64,000 bases of DNA from positions 806,001 through 870,000 of the forward strand of contig JADJYU010000001.1 of assembly GCA_016719565.1 (NCBI GenBank), written 5' to 3'. The notes under the pieces were generated by a model. The model was not told the origin of the DNA. It was given only the letters and a program-made list of their open reading frames with translations, and searched no databases. The DNA comes from Ignavibacteria bacterium (GTDB lineage Bacteria; Bacteroidota; Ignavibacteria; Tepidaquicellales; Tepidaquicellaceae). Made by a program: the position numbers and the translations under genes. Below, piece after piece: positions 36,578-45,343 of the stretch; positions within the stretch are counted from its first letter, which is position 1; every line of letters begins with the position of its first letter.

Positions 36578-37192
36578 ATGAAATTAAATACATACAAAAT
36601 TCTTACAGTCTTTATAGTTTTTTTATTTTCAACATCCTTTTACGGGTGCGGTTATAACACTCTGGTATCAATGGAAGAAGGAGTAAACTCCGCATGGTCT
36701 CAGGTGGAAAATCAGTATCAGAGAAGGGCGGATCTGATTCCGAATTTAGTCAGCACTGTGCAGGGAGCTGCAGATTTTGAAAAAAGCGTTTTGACGGAAG
36801 TTACGGAGGCGAGAAGCCGCGTAGGACAGATGAAACTTAATGCTGAAGATCTAAGCGATCCTCAGAAATTCCAGATGTTTCAGCAGGCACAGGATCAGCT
36901 CTCAAGCGCATTATCGAGACTGCTTGTCGTAACTGAAAATTATCCTCAGCTGAAATCAAACGAAAATTTTTTACAGCTGCAATCACAGCTCGAAGGAACT
37001 GAAAACAGAATTTCAGTAGAGCGAAAAAGATATAATGAAACTGTACAGGCTTATAATACAGAGACGAGAACTTTCCCGACACTGATTATGGCTAAGATAT
37101 TCGGATTCAAAGAGAAAGAATATTTCAGATCTACTGCAGGCAGCGAAAATCCGCCGGATGTAAATTTTGATTTTAATAAAAAAGATAAATAG
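36578..37192 (+). CDS. lemA: LemA-family membrane protein
   Basis: A 204-residue LemA-family protein. An N-terminal signal peptide or anchor ends in FYGCGYN, where the Cys makes a possible lipobox. The family core follows: LVSMEEGVNSAWSQVENQYQRRADLIPNLVSTVQG, with long amphipathic helices (~30-165), FEKSVLTEVTEARS, ENQ-type segments (TENYPQLKSNENFLQLQSQL) and EGTENRISVERKRYNETVQ. LemA proteins form a helical bundle at the membrane, and their role is poorly known. The TPM-domain partner that often accompanies lemA is absent. It stands alone before the nucleotidyltransferase gene. Confidence 0.92.
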   Translation: MKLNTYKILTVFIVFLFSTSFYGCGYNTLVSMEEGVNSAWSQVENQYQRRADLIPNLVSTVQGAADFEKSVLTEVTEARSRVGQMKLNAEDLSDPQKFQMFQQAQDQLSSALSRLLVVTENYPQLKSNENFLQLQSQLEGTENRISVERKRYNETVQAYNTETRTFPTLIMAKIFGFKEKEYFRSTAGSENPPDVNFDFNKKDK

Positions 37193-37230
37193 TATTAAGA
37201 AAATAAATTCCTTAATTAAATAATATACAG

Positions 37231-39678
37231 GTGCAGGCAGTAATAATGGCTGGAGGATTTGGAACAAGGCTCAGACCTTTGACCAATAACATTCCGAAGC
37301 CAATGGTTCCGATAGCCAATAAACCAATACTTGAGCATATAATAAATTTACTCAAGACACATGATATAAAAAATTATGTGGTGCTGCTGTTTTTTATGCC
37401 TGAAGTTATAAAGGAGGAACTCGGTGACGGAAGTAAATACGGTGTGAAAATACAATACGTAGTTCCCGATCAGGATTATGGCACCGCAGGCGCTGTAAAG
37501 CTTGCAGAAAAATATATCAAAGATAAATTCGTCGTTATCAGCGGCGATGTTCTTACGGATTTTAATCTTACTGAAATTTCAGACTTTCACAAAAAGAAAA
37601 AAACGATCGCCGCTCTTGCATTATACAGGTCGAATAATCCGCTGCAGTTTGGAATTGTATTAACAGACAAAAATGACAGGATAGTAAGATTCCTCGAAAA
37701 GCCGTCTTCATCTGAAGTGTTTTCAGATACAATTAATACCGGTATATATTTTTTTAATAAGGAAATATTTAAGCACATTCCCGAAGGTGAGAACTATGAT
37801 TTTTCAAAAGACCTGTTCCCTTCGTTATTAAAAAATAAAATCCCGCTTTACGGACACAAGACAGACGGATACTGGCGGGACGTCGGTAATCTGGATGAAT
37901 ACATAGAAGCCAATATGGATGTGCTGAAAGGCAAGCTGAGTTATATCAAAGCTTCCGGTGATGGAAACTGTATCAGTAAAAATTCCAAAGTGGATAAAGA
38001 TGCGATAATCGAAAACAGTATTATCGGAGATAATGTAGTTGTAGAAAAGGATGTCATAATCAGAAATTCCGTACTCTGGAAAAATATTCGAGTCAGTTCA
38101 GATTCCAGACTTTTATTTGATGTGGTGGGCAGTAATTGTTTCATTGGTAAAGGAACGAGAATTAATGATTATGTTTTCATCGGAGAAAACTGCAGTATAG
38201 GAAATAATGTATTCATAAGCTCGAGTCTGAAGATATGGGATAGCAAGCAGATCGAAAATAATCAGAAAGTAACTAGAAGTCTTATATATGATGACAGATT
38301 CTTTACGGATCTTTTCACAGATTCTAGAATAACGGGACTTTCAAATCTTCAGATCAACCCTGAATTTGGAGCAAAGCTCGGCTCTGTATACGGAGCTTTT
38401 ATTGGTCAGGGAAAAAATGTTATAGTAGCACGTGATAGTGATTATATTTCCAATATGATAAAGCGTTCTATTACAAGCGGACTGATGTCAGCAGGCGTTA
38501 ATGTCATAGATTCGCAGGTAATTCCGATACCTATGTTGAGACAGGAGTTAAAAAGTGGTGAGGGAGCCGGAGGAATATTTGTCAGGAAGTCTCCGTTTGA
38601 CGGAAGATCATCTGATATAATATTTTTTGATAAAGACGGAAGAGATCTTTCGGGAAACAAGACAAAATCCATTGAGAGATTATTTTTCAGCGAAGAATAT
38701 AAAAGAGCTGATTTTGAAAAAGTCGGTTTTATTAAGTTTCAGGAAAGAACAAATGAAAAATACACAAAGCATTTTTTGTCATGTCTTGATCTTCCTGCGA
38801 TCAGAAAAAACAGATTCAATATTGTAATTGATTATTCATATGGTATCGCATCAACAATTTTTCCGAATATATTAGGTGAGTTTGACTGCGAAGTCGTATC
38901 ACTGTCAGCTCATCTTGATTCCAAAAAAGTAACGCGTCCTATCGAGGAATATCAAAGCTCTCAGGAGCATTTTACTTTCGTAGTGAAATCACTAAAGTAT
39001 GATTTCGGATTTATGATAGATGCAGGTGGTGAAAAGATCTGGATGTCAACCGCCGCCGGTAAACTTTTAGAAGGAGACAGATTTCTAGTGATTGTTCTAA
39101 AGATGTTTCTTATGGTTACAAAAAATGTAAAGAAGATCGCTGTTCCAGTGCAGGCAACCGGTGAAATCGATATTGTCGCAAAGGAATTCGGCGTGGAAGT
39201 AGTCCGAGTCAAGAATACTCACTATTCAATGATGATGGCATGCGACGATACGGATGTAAAATTTGTAGGAGGCACAAGGGGAGGATTTCTTTTCCCCGAA
39301 TTTCTTTATGCAACAGACGGAATATTTTCAGTAGCTAAGATCATTGAGCTCATTGCCAGAAGCGGCGTGTCGATTGATGAACTTGATAAAAATACTCCGG
39401 GTCTATTCCTGCTGAAAGAAAATCTCATTTGTTCAAAAGAATATAAAGGAAGTATTATGAGAAAATTTATGGAAGACAATACTAAATACAGACAGGAACT
39501 GATAGACGGAGTAAAAATTTTTATCGATAAAAATACAACGGTGTTGTGTATACCGGATACGGACAGAAATATTATACATTTAAACGTTGAGTCCGATACA
39601 CAGCAGAAAGCGGTAAAGTATATGAAAGAGTATAAGAAAAAGATCGAAAAATATTTAACCAAAAATGATTTAACTTAA
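37231..39678 (+). CDS. Sugar-1-phosphate nucleotidyltransferase fused to a phosphohexomutase-like domain
   Basis: An 815-residue fusion. The N-terminal nucleotidyltransferase (~1-235) has the nucleotide-binding GGFGTRLRPLT, KPMVPIANKP and the metal-site GDVLTDF, as in mannose-1-phosphate guanylyl- or glucose-1-phosphate transferases. A left-handed beta-helix of hexapeptides (~250-345) follows. The C-terminal ~440 residues resemble a phosphomannomutase/phosphoglucomutase (ARDSDYISNMIKRSITSGLMSAGV), but the active-site TASHNP loop is replaced by GGIFVRKSPFDGRSS. The catalytic phosphoserine is therefore not recognisable and mutase activity is uncertain. It starts at GTG and presumably supplies NDP-sugars for surface glycans. 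A PTS IIA gene follows nine bases after its stop. Confidence 0.85.
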   Translation: MQAVIMAGGFGTRLRPLTNNIPKPMVPIANKPILEHIINLLKTHDIKNYVVLLFFMPEVIKEELGDGSKYGVKIQYVVPDQDYGTAGAVKLAEKYIKDKFVVISGDVLTDFNLTEISDFHKKKKTIAALALYRSNNPLQFGIVLTDKNDRIVRFLEKPSSSEVFSDTINTGIYFFNKEIFKHIPEGENYDFSKDLFPSLLKNKIPLYGHKTDGYWRDVGNLDEYIEANMDVLKGKLSYIKASGDGNCISKNSKVDKDAIIENSIIGDNVVVEKDVIIRNSVLWKNIRVSSDSRLLFDVVGSNCFIGKGTRINDYVFIGENCSIGNNVFISSSLKIWDSKQIENNQKVTRSLIYDDRFFTDLFTDSRITGLSNLQINPEFGAKLGSVYGAFIGQGKNVIVARDSDYISNMIKRSITSGLMSAGVNVIDSQVIPIPMLRQELKSGEGAGGIFVRKSPFDGRSSDIIFFDKDGRDLSGNKTKSIERLFFSEEYKRADFEKVGFIKFQERTNEKYTKHFLSCLDLPAIRKNRFNIVIDYSYGIASTIFPNILGEFDCEVVSLSAHLDSKKVTRPIEEYQSSQEHFTFVVKSLKYDFGFMIDAGGEKIWMSTAAGKLLEGDRFLVIVLKMFLMVTKNVKKIAVPVQATGEIDIVAKEFGVEVVRVKNTHYSMMMACDDTDVKFVGGTRGGFLFPEFLYATDGIFSVAKIIELIARSGVSIDELDKNTPGLFLLKENLICSKEYKGSIMRKFMEDNTKYRQELIDGVKIFIDKNTTVLCIPDTDRNIIHLNVESDTQQKAVKYMKEYKKKIEKYLTKNDLT

Positions 39679-39687
39679 TTTAGAAAA

Positions 39688-40158
39688 ATGAAGATCAGTG
39701 AAATATTAAATGAGAAGGTTGTTAGAGTAAATTTTGAATGTTCGGACAAAGATGATGCTATTAATAAGATGGTAGAGCTTGCTTCAAAATCAGGCTTAAT
39801 GACTGATATAGATAAAGTAAGGCAGTGTGTTTTTGACAGGGAGAATCTTGTTTCGACAGGAGTCGGAAAAGGATTTGCAATTCCGCACGGAAAGACGGAT
39901 GAAATAAAAGATATTGTTGCAGCGTTTTCAATTTTAAAAGAGCCTATAGATTTTGATTCCATTGACCTCGAACCGGTGAGGTTTATTTTTTTGATAATCG
40001 GAAAAGAAACCCTGCTGAACGCTCACATCAAACTGCTCAGCAGAATTTCAAGATTAATGAATAAAGATCAGTTCAGAGATAAACTTTCTGAGGCAAAATC
40101 TACAGAAGAAGTATTAAAGCTTTTTAATGATGAAGAGCAAAGCGTGTTTGAAGTCTGA
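39688..40158 (+). CDS. PTS EIIA domain protein (fructose/nitrogen type, PtsN-like)
   Basis: A 156-residue single-domain PTS IIA protein of the mannitol/fructose/Ntr class. The phosphorylated histidine is H67 in the signature GVGKGFAIPHGKTDEI. The surrounding fold pattern fits (ECSDKDDAINKMVELASKSG, FIFLIIGKETLLNAHIKLLSRISRLM). With no sugar permease components nearby it is more likely a regulatory PtsN-type protein than part of a transporter. It is transcribed with the nucleotidyltransferase fusion, which hints at a link between phosphorylation state and sugar-nucleotide supply. That link is inference. Confidence 0.88.
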   Translation: MKISEILNEKVVRVNFECSDKDDAINKMVELASKSGLMTDIDKVRQCVFDRENLVSTGVGKGFAIPHGKTDEIKDIVAAFSILKEPIDFDSIDLEPVRFIFLIIGKETLLNAHIKLLSRISRLMNKDQFRDKLSEAKSTEEVLKLFNDEEQSVFEV

Positions 40159-40243
40159 TTATCTATTTTTAAATTATTAATACTGCATATCTCAACCCCT
40201 GTAATCTCCGTATTCCACTTTAGGTAAATTTTAATTCAATAAT

Positions 40244-40537
40244 TTGAATAAAGAAATTTCATATAAATTATCATTCCCGGAAAGGATGGCTCATTACTGC
40301 GAAGTAAGTATATCTATCAATAATCCTGAAAACACCATTGCAATTTTTTCAATGCCTGTATGGACTCCCGGTTCGTATTTGATTAGAGAATTTTCAAGAA
40401 ATGCAGACAGTGTAAAAGCAACTGCATCTGACGGTGAAAATCTTAAAGCTGAAAAAATAAATAAGAATACTTGGAATGTATTTAATCCTGAAAAAAAGAT
40501 TTTACATTCAGTTACAAGGTTTACGGAAATGAGCTGA
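40244..40537 (+). CDS. M61 peptidase, N-terminal piece (frame broken)
   Basis: The first 97 residues of an M61 glycyl-aminopeptidase-like protein, starting at TTG (40244). The N-terminal family pattern is clear: ISYKLSFPERMAHYCEVSI, then MPVWTPGSYLIREFSRN and NKNTWNVFNPEKK. After the lysines the frame runs into HSVTRFTEMS and a stop. Moving to the -1 frame at AAA AAG (40493-40498) gives DFTFSYKVYGNELTVRTTR, which continues the family sequence into the next piece. The slip site is exactly A AAA AAG (40492-40498) in the zero frame. Confidence 0.8.
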   Translation: MNKEISYKLSFPERMAHYCEVSISINNPENTIAIFSMPVWTPGSYLIREFSRNADSVKATASDGENLKAEKINKNTWNVFNPEKKILHSVTRFTEMS

Positions 40538-40596
40538 CGGTAAGGACAACGAGAATCAATAGTGATCACGCATTTATAAGTTCAGCCGGCGTCTTC

Positions 40597-41967
40597 ATGG
40601 CTGTAAGCAGGATGGAGGAATGCAGATGTGTACTGACAGTGGAGCTTCCTAAAGATTGGAAAAAAATTTCCACCGGTCTAAACAAAATTTCGGAGGATGT
40701 ATTTTATGCAGATAACTATGATATATTAATTGACTCGCCGCTTGAGATGGGAAATCAAAACATACTGGAATTTGAAATCCAGGGAATAAAACATTTCATA
40801 TGTCTAACAGGTGAGGGAAAGTATAAGGATGAAATAATCATAAATGATTTCAGAAAAATTGCAGAGGAGCAGATAAAATTTTTCGGCGGAAAAATTCCTT
40901 ACGAACATTATACATTCATCATTCACCTAGTTGAGAAAGGCGGCGGCGGACTTGAGCATCTGAACTCATTTGTAGCTCAGTTTGCTAGACTGAATTTCAG
41001 TGATGAAAACCTATATAGGAAATTCCTCGGACTAGTGTCGCATGAATATTTTCACCTGTGGAATGTAAAAAGGATAAGACCTTTTGAGCTCGGACCTTTT
41101 GATTACAATAAGGAGAATTATACTAAAAGTCTGTGGATAGCGGAAGGATGGACAAGTTTCTTTGACAATTTATTTATAAGAAGATGCGGACTGATAAATG
41201 ATGAAGAGTATTTTGAGTTTATAGAAAATGAATACAACGATGTCATGAGATTCAAAGGAAGATTTCATCAGTCGCTTTCTGAATCGAGCTTTGATACATG
41301 GATAAAGTTTTACAGGAAGGATGAAAATTTCAGCAACACGCAGATCTCTTATTATACTAAAGGTGCGCTGGTTGCTATGATGCTGAATATTGAGATAATA
41401 AAAAATACGAACTGCGAAAAGTCATTGGATGACGTGATGAGAATTCTTTACAAAGATTATGAAAAAGACCGGTCAAAAGGATATACACAGGAAAGAATTA
41501 AAGAAGTATGTGAGTCAGTGAACGGCGGAGAACTTAATGAATTTTGGAAAATGTACGTGTACGGAACGGATGAAATTCCTGTTGAGGAATATCTTGGTTT
41601 TGCCGGAATGGAAGTCACGGACACAACGAATTCCGCATCTGCCGATCTTGGAATTGAATCAAGAACGGAAAACGGAAAATTAATTATAATAAAAGTTATT
41701 GATGGTGGCTCATCGTATAAGTATGGATTGAATTTCAGGGATGAGATAATATCGGTGAACAACTTCAGAGTAAATGAAGAAAATATAAAAAGCATTCTTT
41801 CGGGAATAAAACCTGGAGATGAGATCAAAGTAATAATCAGCCGCGAAGGATTAATTAAGGAAATATCCTTAACTCTATTGAAACCGATCCCAAAATTTAA
41901 AATAAAGAGAATGGAAATTATAACAGACTTGCAGGAGAAGGTATTTCAGAAGTGGATACCCGGATGA
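40597..41967 (+). CDS. M61 glycyl-aminopeptidase-like metallopeptidase with PDZ domain, main part
   Basis: Catalytic part of an M61 peptidase. This frame is open from 40492, just after a TGA at 40489-40491, so the Met at 40597 (MAVSRMEE) is internal; SSAGVF immediately precedes it. The zinc site HEYFH is at residues 149-153 of this piece (VSHEYFHLWNVKRIRP), and the third ligand is expected in the LWIAEGWTSFF segment. A PDZ domain occupies the last ~110 residues (IESRTENGKLIIIKVIDGGS, YGLNFRDEIISVN, GIKPGDEIKVIISREG). No signal peptide is visible, so it may be cytoplasmic. Together with the N-terminal piece it makes a protein of about 575 residues, normal for the family. Confidence 0.88.
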   Translation: MAVSRMEECRCVLTVELPKDWKKISTGLNKISEDVFYADNYDILIDSPLEMGNQNILEFEIQGIKHFICLTGEGKYKDEIIINDFRKIAEEQIKFFGGKIPYEHYTFIIHLVEKGGGGLEHLNSFVAQFARLNFSDENLYRKFLGLVSHEYFHLWNVKRIRPFELGPFDYNKENYTKSLWIAEGWTSFFDNLFIRRCGLINDEEYFEFIENEYNDVMRFKGRFHQSLSESSFDTWIKFYRKDENFSNTQISYYTKGALVAMMLNIEIIKNTNCEKSLDDVMRILYKDYEKDRSKGYTQERIKEVCESVNGGELNEFWKMYVYGTDEIPVEEYLGFAGMEVTDTTNSASADLGIESRTENGKLIIIKVIDGGSSYKYGLNFRDEIISVNNFRVNEENIKSILSGIKPGDEIKVIISREGLIKEISLTLLKPIPKFKIKRMEIITDLQEKVFQKWIPG

Positions 41968-42090
41968 AAACAGATTGATCAGTTTTGTTAAAAATAAACT
42001 GAACTCAGACTGAACTGATATAAAAAATTGAATTTAAATGGAAATACATTCTAAATAAATTTACATATCAACTTTTCAAATTACAAAATT

Positions 42091-43657
42091 ATGAAAAATT
42101 ATATATTGCATAAAAGTATTGCTGGCTGTGATGCTGACAGCGGGCATAACATCAGCTCAGTATCAGAATATATTCATTACGAGTACCGGCTCGCCAAACG
42201 AACCATCGATCTGCATGAATCCAAAAAACACAAATCAGATAGTCGCCGGATCTAATCTCAACTTTTATTATTACTCTACAAACGGCGGATACAACTGGTC
42301 ACGTGCAACTCTCACTTCTACTTACAGCGTATGGGGAGACCCCTGCATTGCTGTGGATACGAACGGACATTTTTATTACGGACATCTGACCAATCTGTCA
42401 GGAAGTTATTTCATCGACAGGATCGTAGTTCAGAAATCCACAAATGGTGGGATGAACTGGAACAACGGAGCATTTACAGGTTACATTCCTCCGAAGCAGC
42501 AGGATAAAGAGTGGATATGCGTAGATCCCAGGAACAATAATCTTTACATGACATGGACACAGTTTGACAGTTACGGTAGTTCGTCACCGGCTGATAGTTC
42601 CGCTATTTTGTTTTCAAGATCTACAGACGCAGGTGAATCATGGAGCGCAGCTGTGAGAATAAATAAAATTGCCGGTGATTGTGTAGATGAAGGAAATACA
42701 GTTGAAGGCGCAGTGCCGTGTGTCGGACCGAACGGCGAGATCTATGTTTCATGGTCGGGTCCGTTGGGGATTGTAATGGACAGGTCAACAGATGGCGGCT
42801 TAACCTGGCTTAATGAAGATATTTTTGTAACTTCCCAGCCCGGCGGATGGAGTTATAATATTCCCGGTATCAGCAGAGCTAACGGACTTCCGGTTACAGT
42901 TTGTGATATATCAAACGGACCAAACAGGGGAACAATATATATTAACTGGTCAGATCAGAGAAACGGCGCTCAGGATACGGATGTATGGTTAATAAAATCA
43001 ACAGACGGAGGCAATACATGGGGACAGGTGAAAAGAGTTAATGACGATCCCGCCGGAAAACAGCAGTTCTTTACCTGGGTGACTATCGATCAGAAAAATG
43101 GCGACATGTATTTTGTGTTTTATGACAGAAGAAGCTATTCAAATAATCTAACTGATGTTTATATGGGAAGATCTACAGACGGTGGAGAAAATATTTTGAA
43201 CTTTAAAGTAAGTGAGACTCCTTTTAATCCGAGCTCATCTGTATTCTTCGGAGATTATACAAATATTACTGCTTATGACGGTAAAGTAAGACCTATCTGG
43301 GCAAGAGCTGACAATACTTCTATGAGCATATATTCGGCAATTGTAGATTTCATTACTAATGTGCAGCAGATAAATTCCACTCAGCCGGATTCATTCAGAC
43401 TTTATGAAAATTATCCGAATCCGTTTAATCCGGTTACAAAAATAAAATTCGATGTATATGATAATTCTTCTTCCGATGTTAATCTCACCATTTATGATGT
43501 AAGCGGAAAGGAAATTACAAAACTTGTAAATGGAAATTTAAGACCAGGCACATACGAAGTGGAATGGAATGCCGCTGATCATTCTTCAGGTACTTATTTC
43601 GTAAAAATGGAAGCAATGAATTTTTCAGATATAAAGACAATGATGTTTGTAAAATAG
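42091..43657 (+). CDS. Secreted BNR-repeat/sialidase-fold protein with T9SS sorting domain (start region out of frame)
   Basis: The main frame runs from a TTG at 42119 (LAVMLTAGITSAQYQN, 512 residues). It has Asp-box/BNR repeats typical of a six-bladed sialidase-like propeller (STNGGYNWS, STNGGMNWN, STDAGESWS, STDGGLTWL, STDGGNTWG), then a T9SS type-A domain (YENYPNPFNPVTKIKF ... GTYFVKM). Sialidase catalytic residues cannot be confirmed, so an adhesin or glycan-binding role is possible. An ATG at 42091 (MKNYILHK) would supply the missing charged start of the signal peptide if one A of the AAAA at 42112-42115 were absent, giving MKNYILHKVLLAVMLT. A terminator follows. Confidence 0.8.
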
Positions 43658-43680
43658 TTTAATTGATATTTAAATCAGAA

Positions 43681-43715
43681 AAAATCCGGCGGATTACAAC
43701 GACCGGATTTTTTTT
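43681..43715 (+). terminator. Intrinsic terminator after the BNR/T9SS gene
   Basis: Nine-base arms AAAATCCGG (43681-43689) and CCGGATTTT (43703-43711) with a 13-base loop are followed by more T. The hairpin lies 24 bases after the stop codon. Confidence 0.85.
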
Positions 43716-43908
43716 CAACCAAAAAATTTCTTCTCTCATAGATATGTACATTAAAGAAGTCATAACAAATTTTTCACAAACCTGATATTTTAATACTTTT
43801 TTCAAATTAAAGTTTAAAGTAAATTGTTTCGGAAATATGAAGGACATTCTTAGAAGTGAATAAGTTAATATCATTGAATCACCGTCATATTAAAAGTAAA
43901 TTGAATCC

Positions 43909-45273
43909 ATGGAAAATGTAGTAGCGATAGTCGGCAGACCGAATGTTGGTAAATCCACTTTGTTCAACCGTCTCACAGGAAAGAAAAACGCAATAGTTCA
44001 CGAGAAGAGCGGAGTAACAAGAGACAGAAATTACGGTGAAGTGGAATGGACGGGAAAGAAATTTTTTCTTATTGATACCGGCGGATTCGTACCGCATTCT
44101 GAAGAGCAGTTTGAAAAAGCGATACGGTCACAGGTAAAACTTGCCATAGACGAAGCCGATGAAATACTTTTCGTTGTAGATGCAAAAAACGGAATGCATC
44201 CTGTTGATAAAGAGCTTGCTAATATGCTCCGGAAACATATGGACGAAAAGAAGATCATTCTTGTAGCAAATAAAATCGACATTGTAGAAAGAACCTCAAA
44301 CGCGCTGGAGTTTTATTCTCTCGGACTCGGCGAACCGTTTGCAATATCCGCAATAAACGGATTTAACTCGGGAGATCTACTTGATATTATAACCTCAGAC
44401 TTCCCGATGGCTGATGATGATGAGGAAGATAACACTATTAAGTTTGCTATCATCGGAAAACCGAACGCCGGCAAGTCTTCCATTGCCAACGCTCTGCTGA
44501 ATGAGGAAAGAAATATTGTTACGGATATTCCCGGCACTACACGCGATACTATTGATTCAAGTATGAAATATTACGGGGATGACATTATTCTTATTGACAC
44601 TGCCGGTCTGAGGAAAAAAGCTAAAGTAACCGAATCCATTGAATTTTATTCCACCATCAGAACATACAAAGCCATTGAAAGATGCAATGTCGCTATTCTT
44701 GTGATTGACGCTATACCGCTTCTCGAAGAACTGGACAAATCCTCCGACATCAGACTTGCAACATTCAAACTGGATAAGCAGGATGTTAAGATCATTGAAG
44801 ATGTCATTAGATTAAGAAAAGGTCTGCTAATTGTGATCAACAAATGGGATCTTGTCGAAAAGGATTCCAACACAGCTAAGATAATTGAGCAAAAAATAAC
44901 TGAACATCTTAGAAGTTATACCTATCTCAAATTTATATTCATTTCAGCTCTTACAAAGCAAAGAATACATAAAGTAATTGAAGAAGGTGTAAGCATATAT
45001 AAAGAAAGATCCAAAAAAGTAAGAACAAGCGAACTGAACGAAGCTCTTCTGAACGAAATTAAATCCACTCCTCCTCAGGCACTTAGAGGAAAGGAGATCA
45101 AAATTAACTACATAACACAAATCAAAAGCTCTCCTCCGGTTTTTATTTTTTTTGTAAATGATCCGGACGGAATCAATGAGAACTATAAAAAATTCCTTGA
45201 GAAGAAACTACGTGAGCATTTCGGATTTAAAGGTATTCCCATAGATCTTGTCTTCAGAAGGAAGAATAATTAA
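43909..45273 (+). CDS. der: GTPase Der (EngA), 50S assembly factor
   Basis: Tandem-GTPase essential for large-subunit assembly, 454 residues. The first G domain has GRPNVGKST (8-16), a DTGG switch II (IDTGGFVPHS) and NKID. The second has GKPNAGKSS (~183), DTAGLRKKAK and NKWD. The C-terminal KH-like domain (~360-454) includes PPQALRGKEIKINYITQ and ends GIPIDLVFRRKNN, as in other Der proteins. It is complete and undisturbed, although it lies inside the stretch where several neighbours carry frame breaks. Confidence 0.96.
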   Translation: MENVVAIVGRPNVGKSTLFNRLTGKKNAIVHEKSGVTRDRNYGEVEWTGKKFFLIDTGGFVPHSEEQFEKAIRSQVKLAIDEADEILFVVDAKNGMHPVDKELANMLRKHMDEKKIILVANKIDIVERTSNALEFYSLGLGEPFAISAINGFNSGDLLDIITSDFPMADDDEEDNTIKFAIIGKPNAGKSSIANALLNEERNIVTDIPGTTRDTIDSSMKYYGDDIILIDTAGLRKKAKVTESIEFYSTIRTYKAIERCNVAILVIDAIPLLEELDKSSDIRLATFKLDKQDVKIIEDVIRLRKGLLIVINKWDLVEKDSNTAKIIEQKITEHLRSYTYLKFIFISALTKQRIHKVIEEGVSIYKERSKKVRTSELNEALLNEIKSTPPQALRGKEIKINYITQIKSSPPVFIFFVNDPDGINENYKKFLEKKLREHFGFKGIPIDLVFRRKNN

Positions 45274-45343
45274 TTCTCCATATCTCAAACGTTTCTAATT
45301 TTAACCGATACGATAATTATTTTGGAAAATAAATTCACATGTC

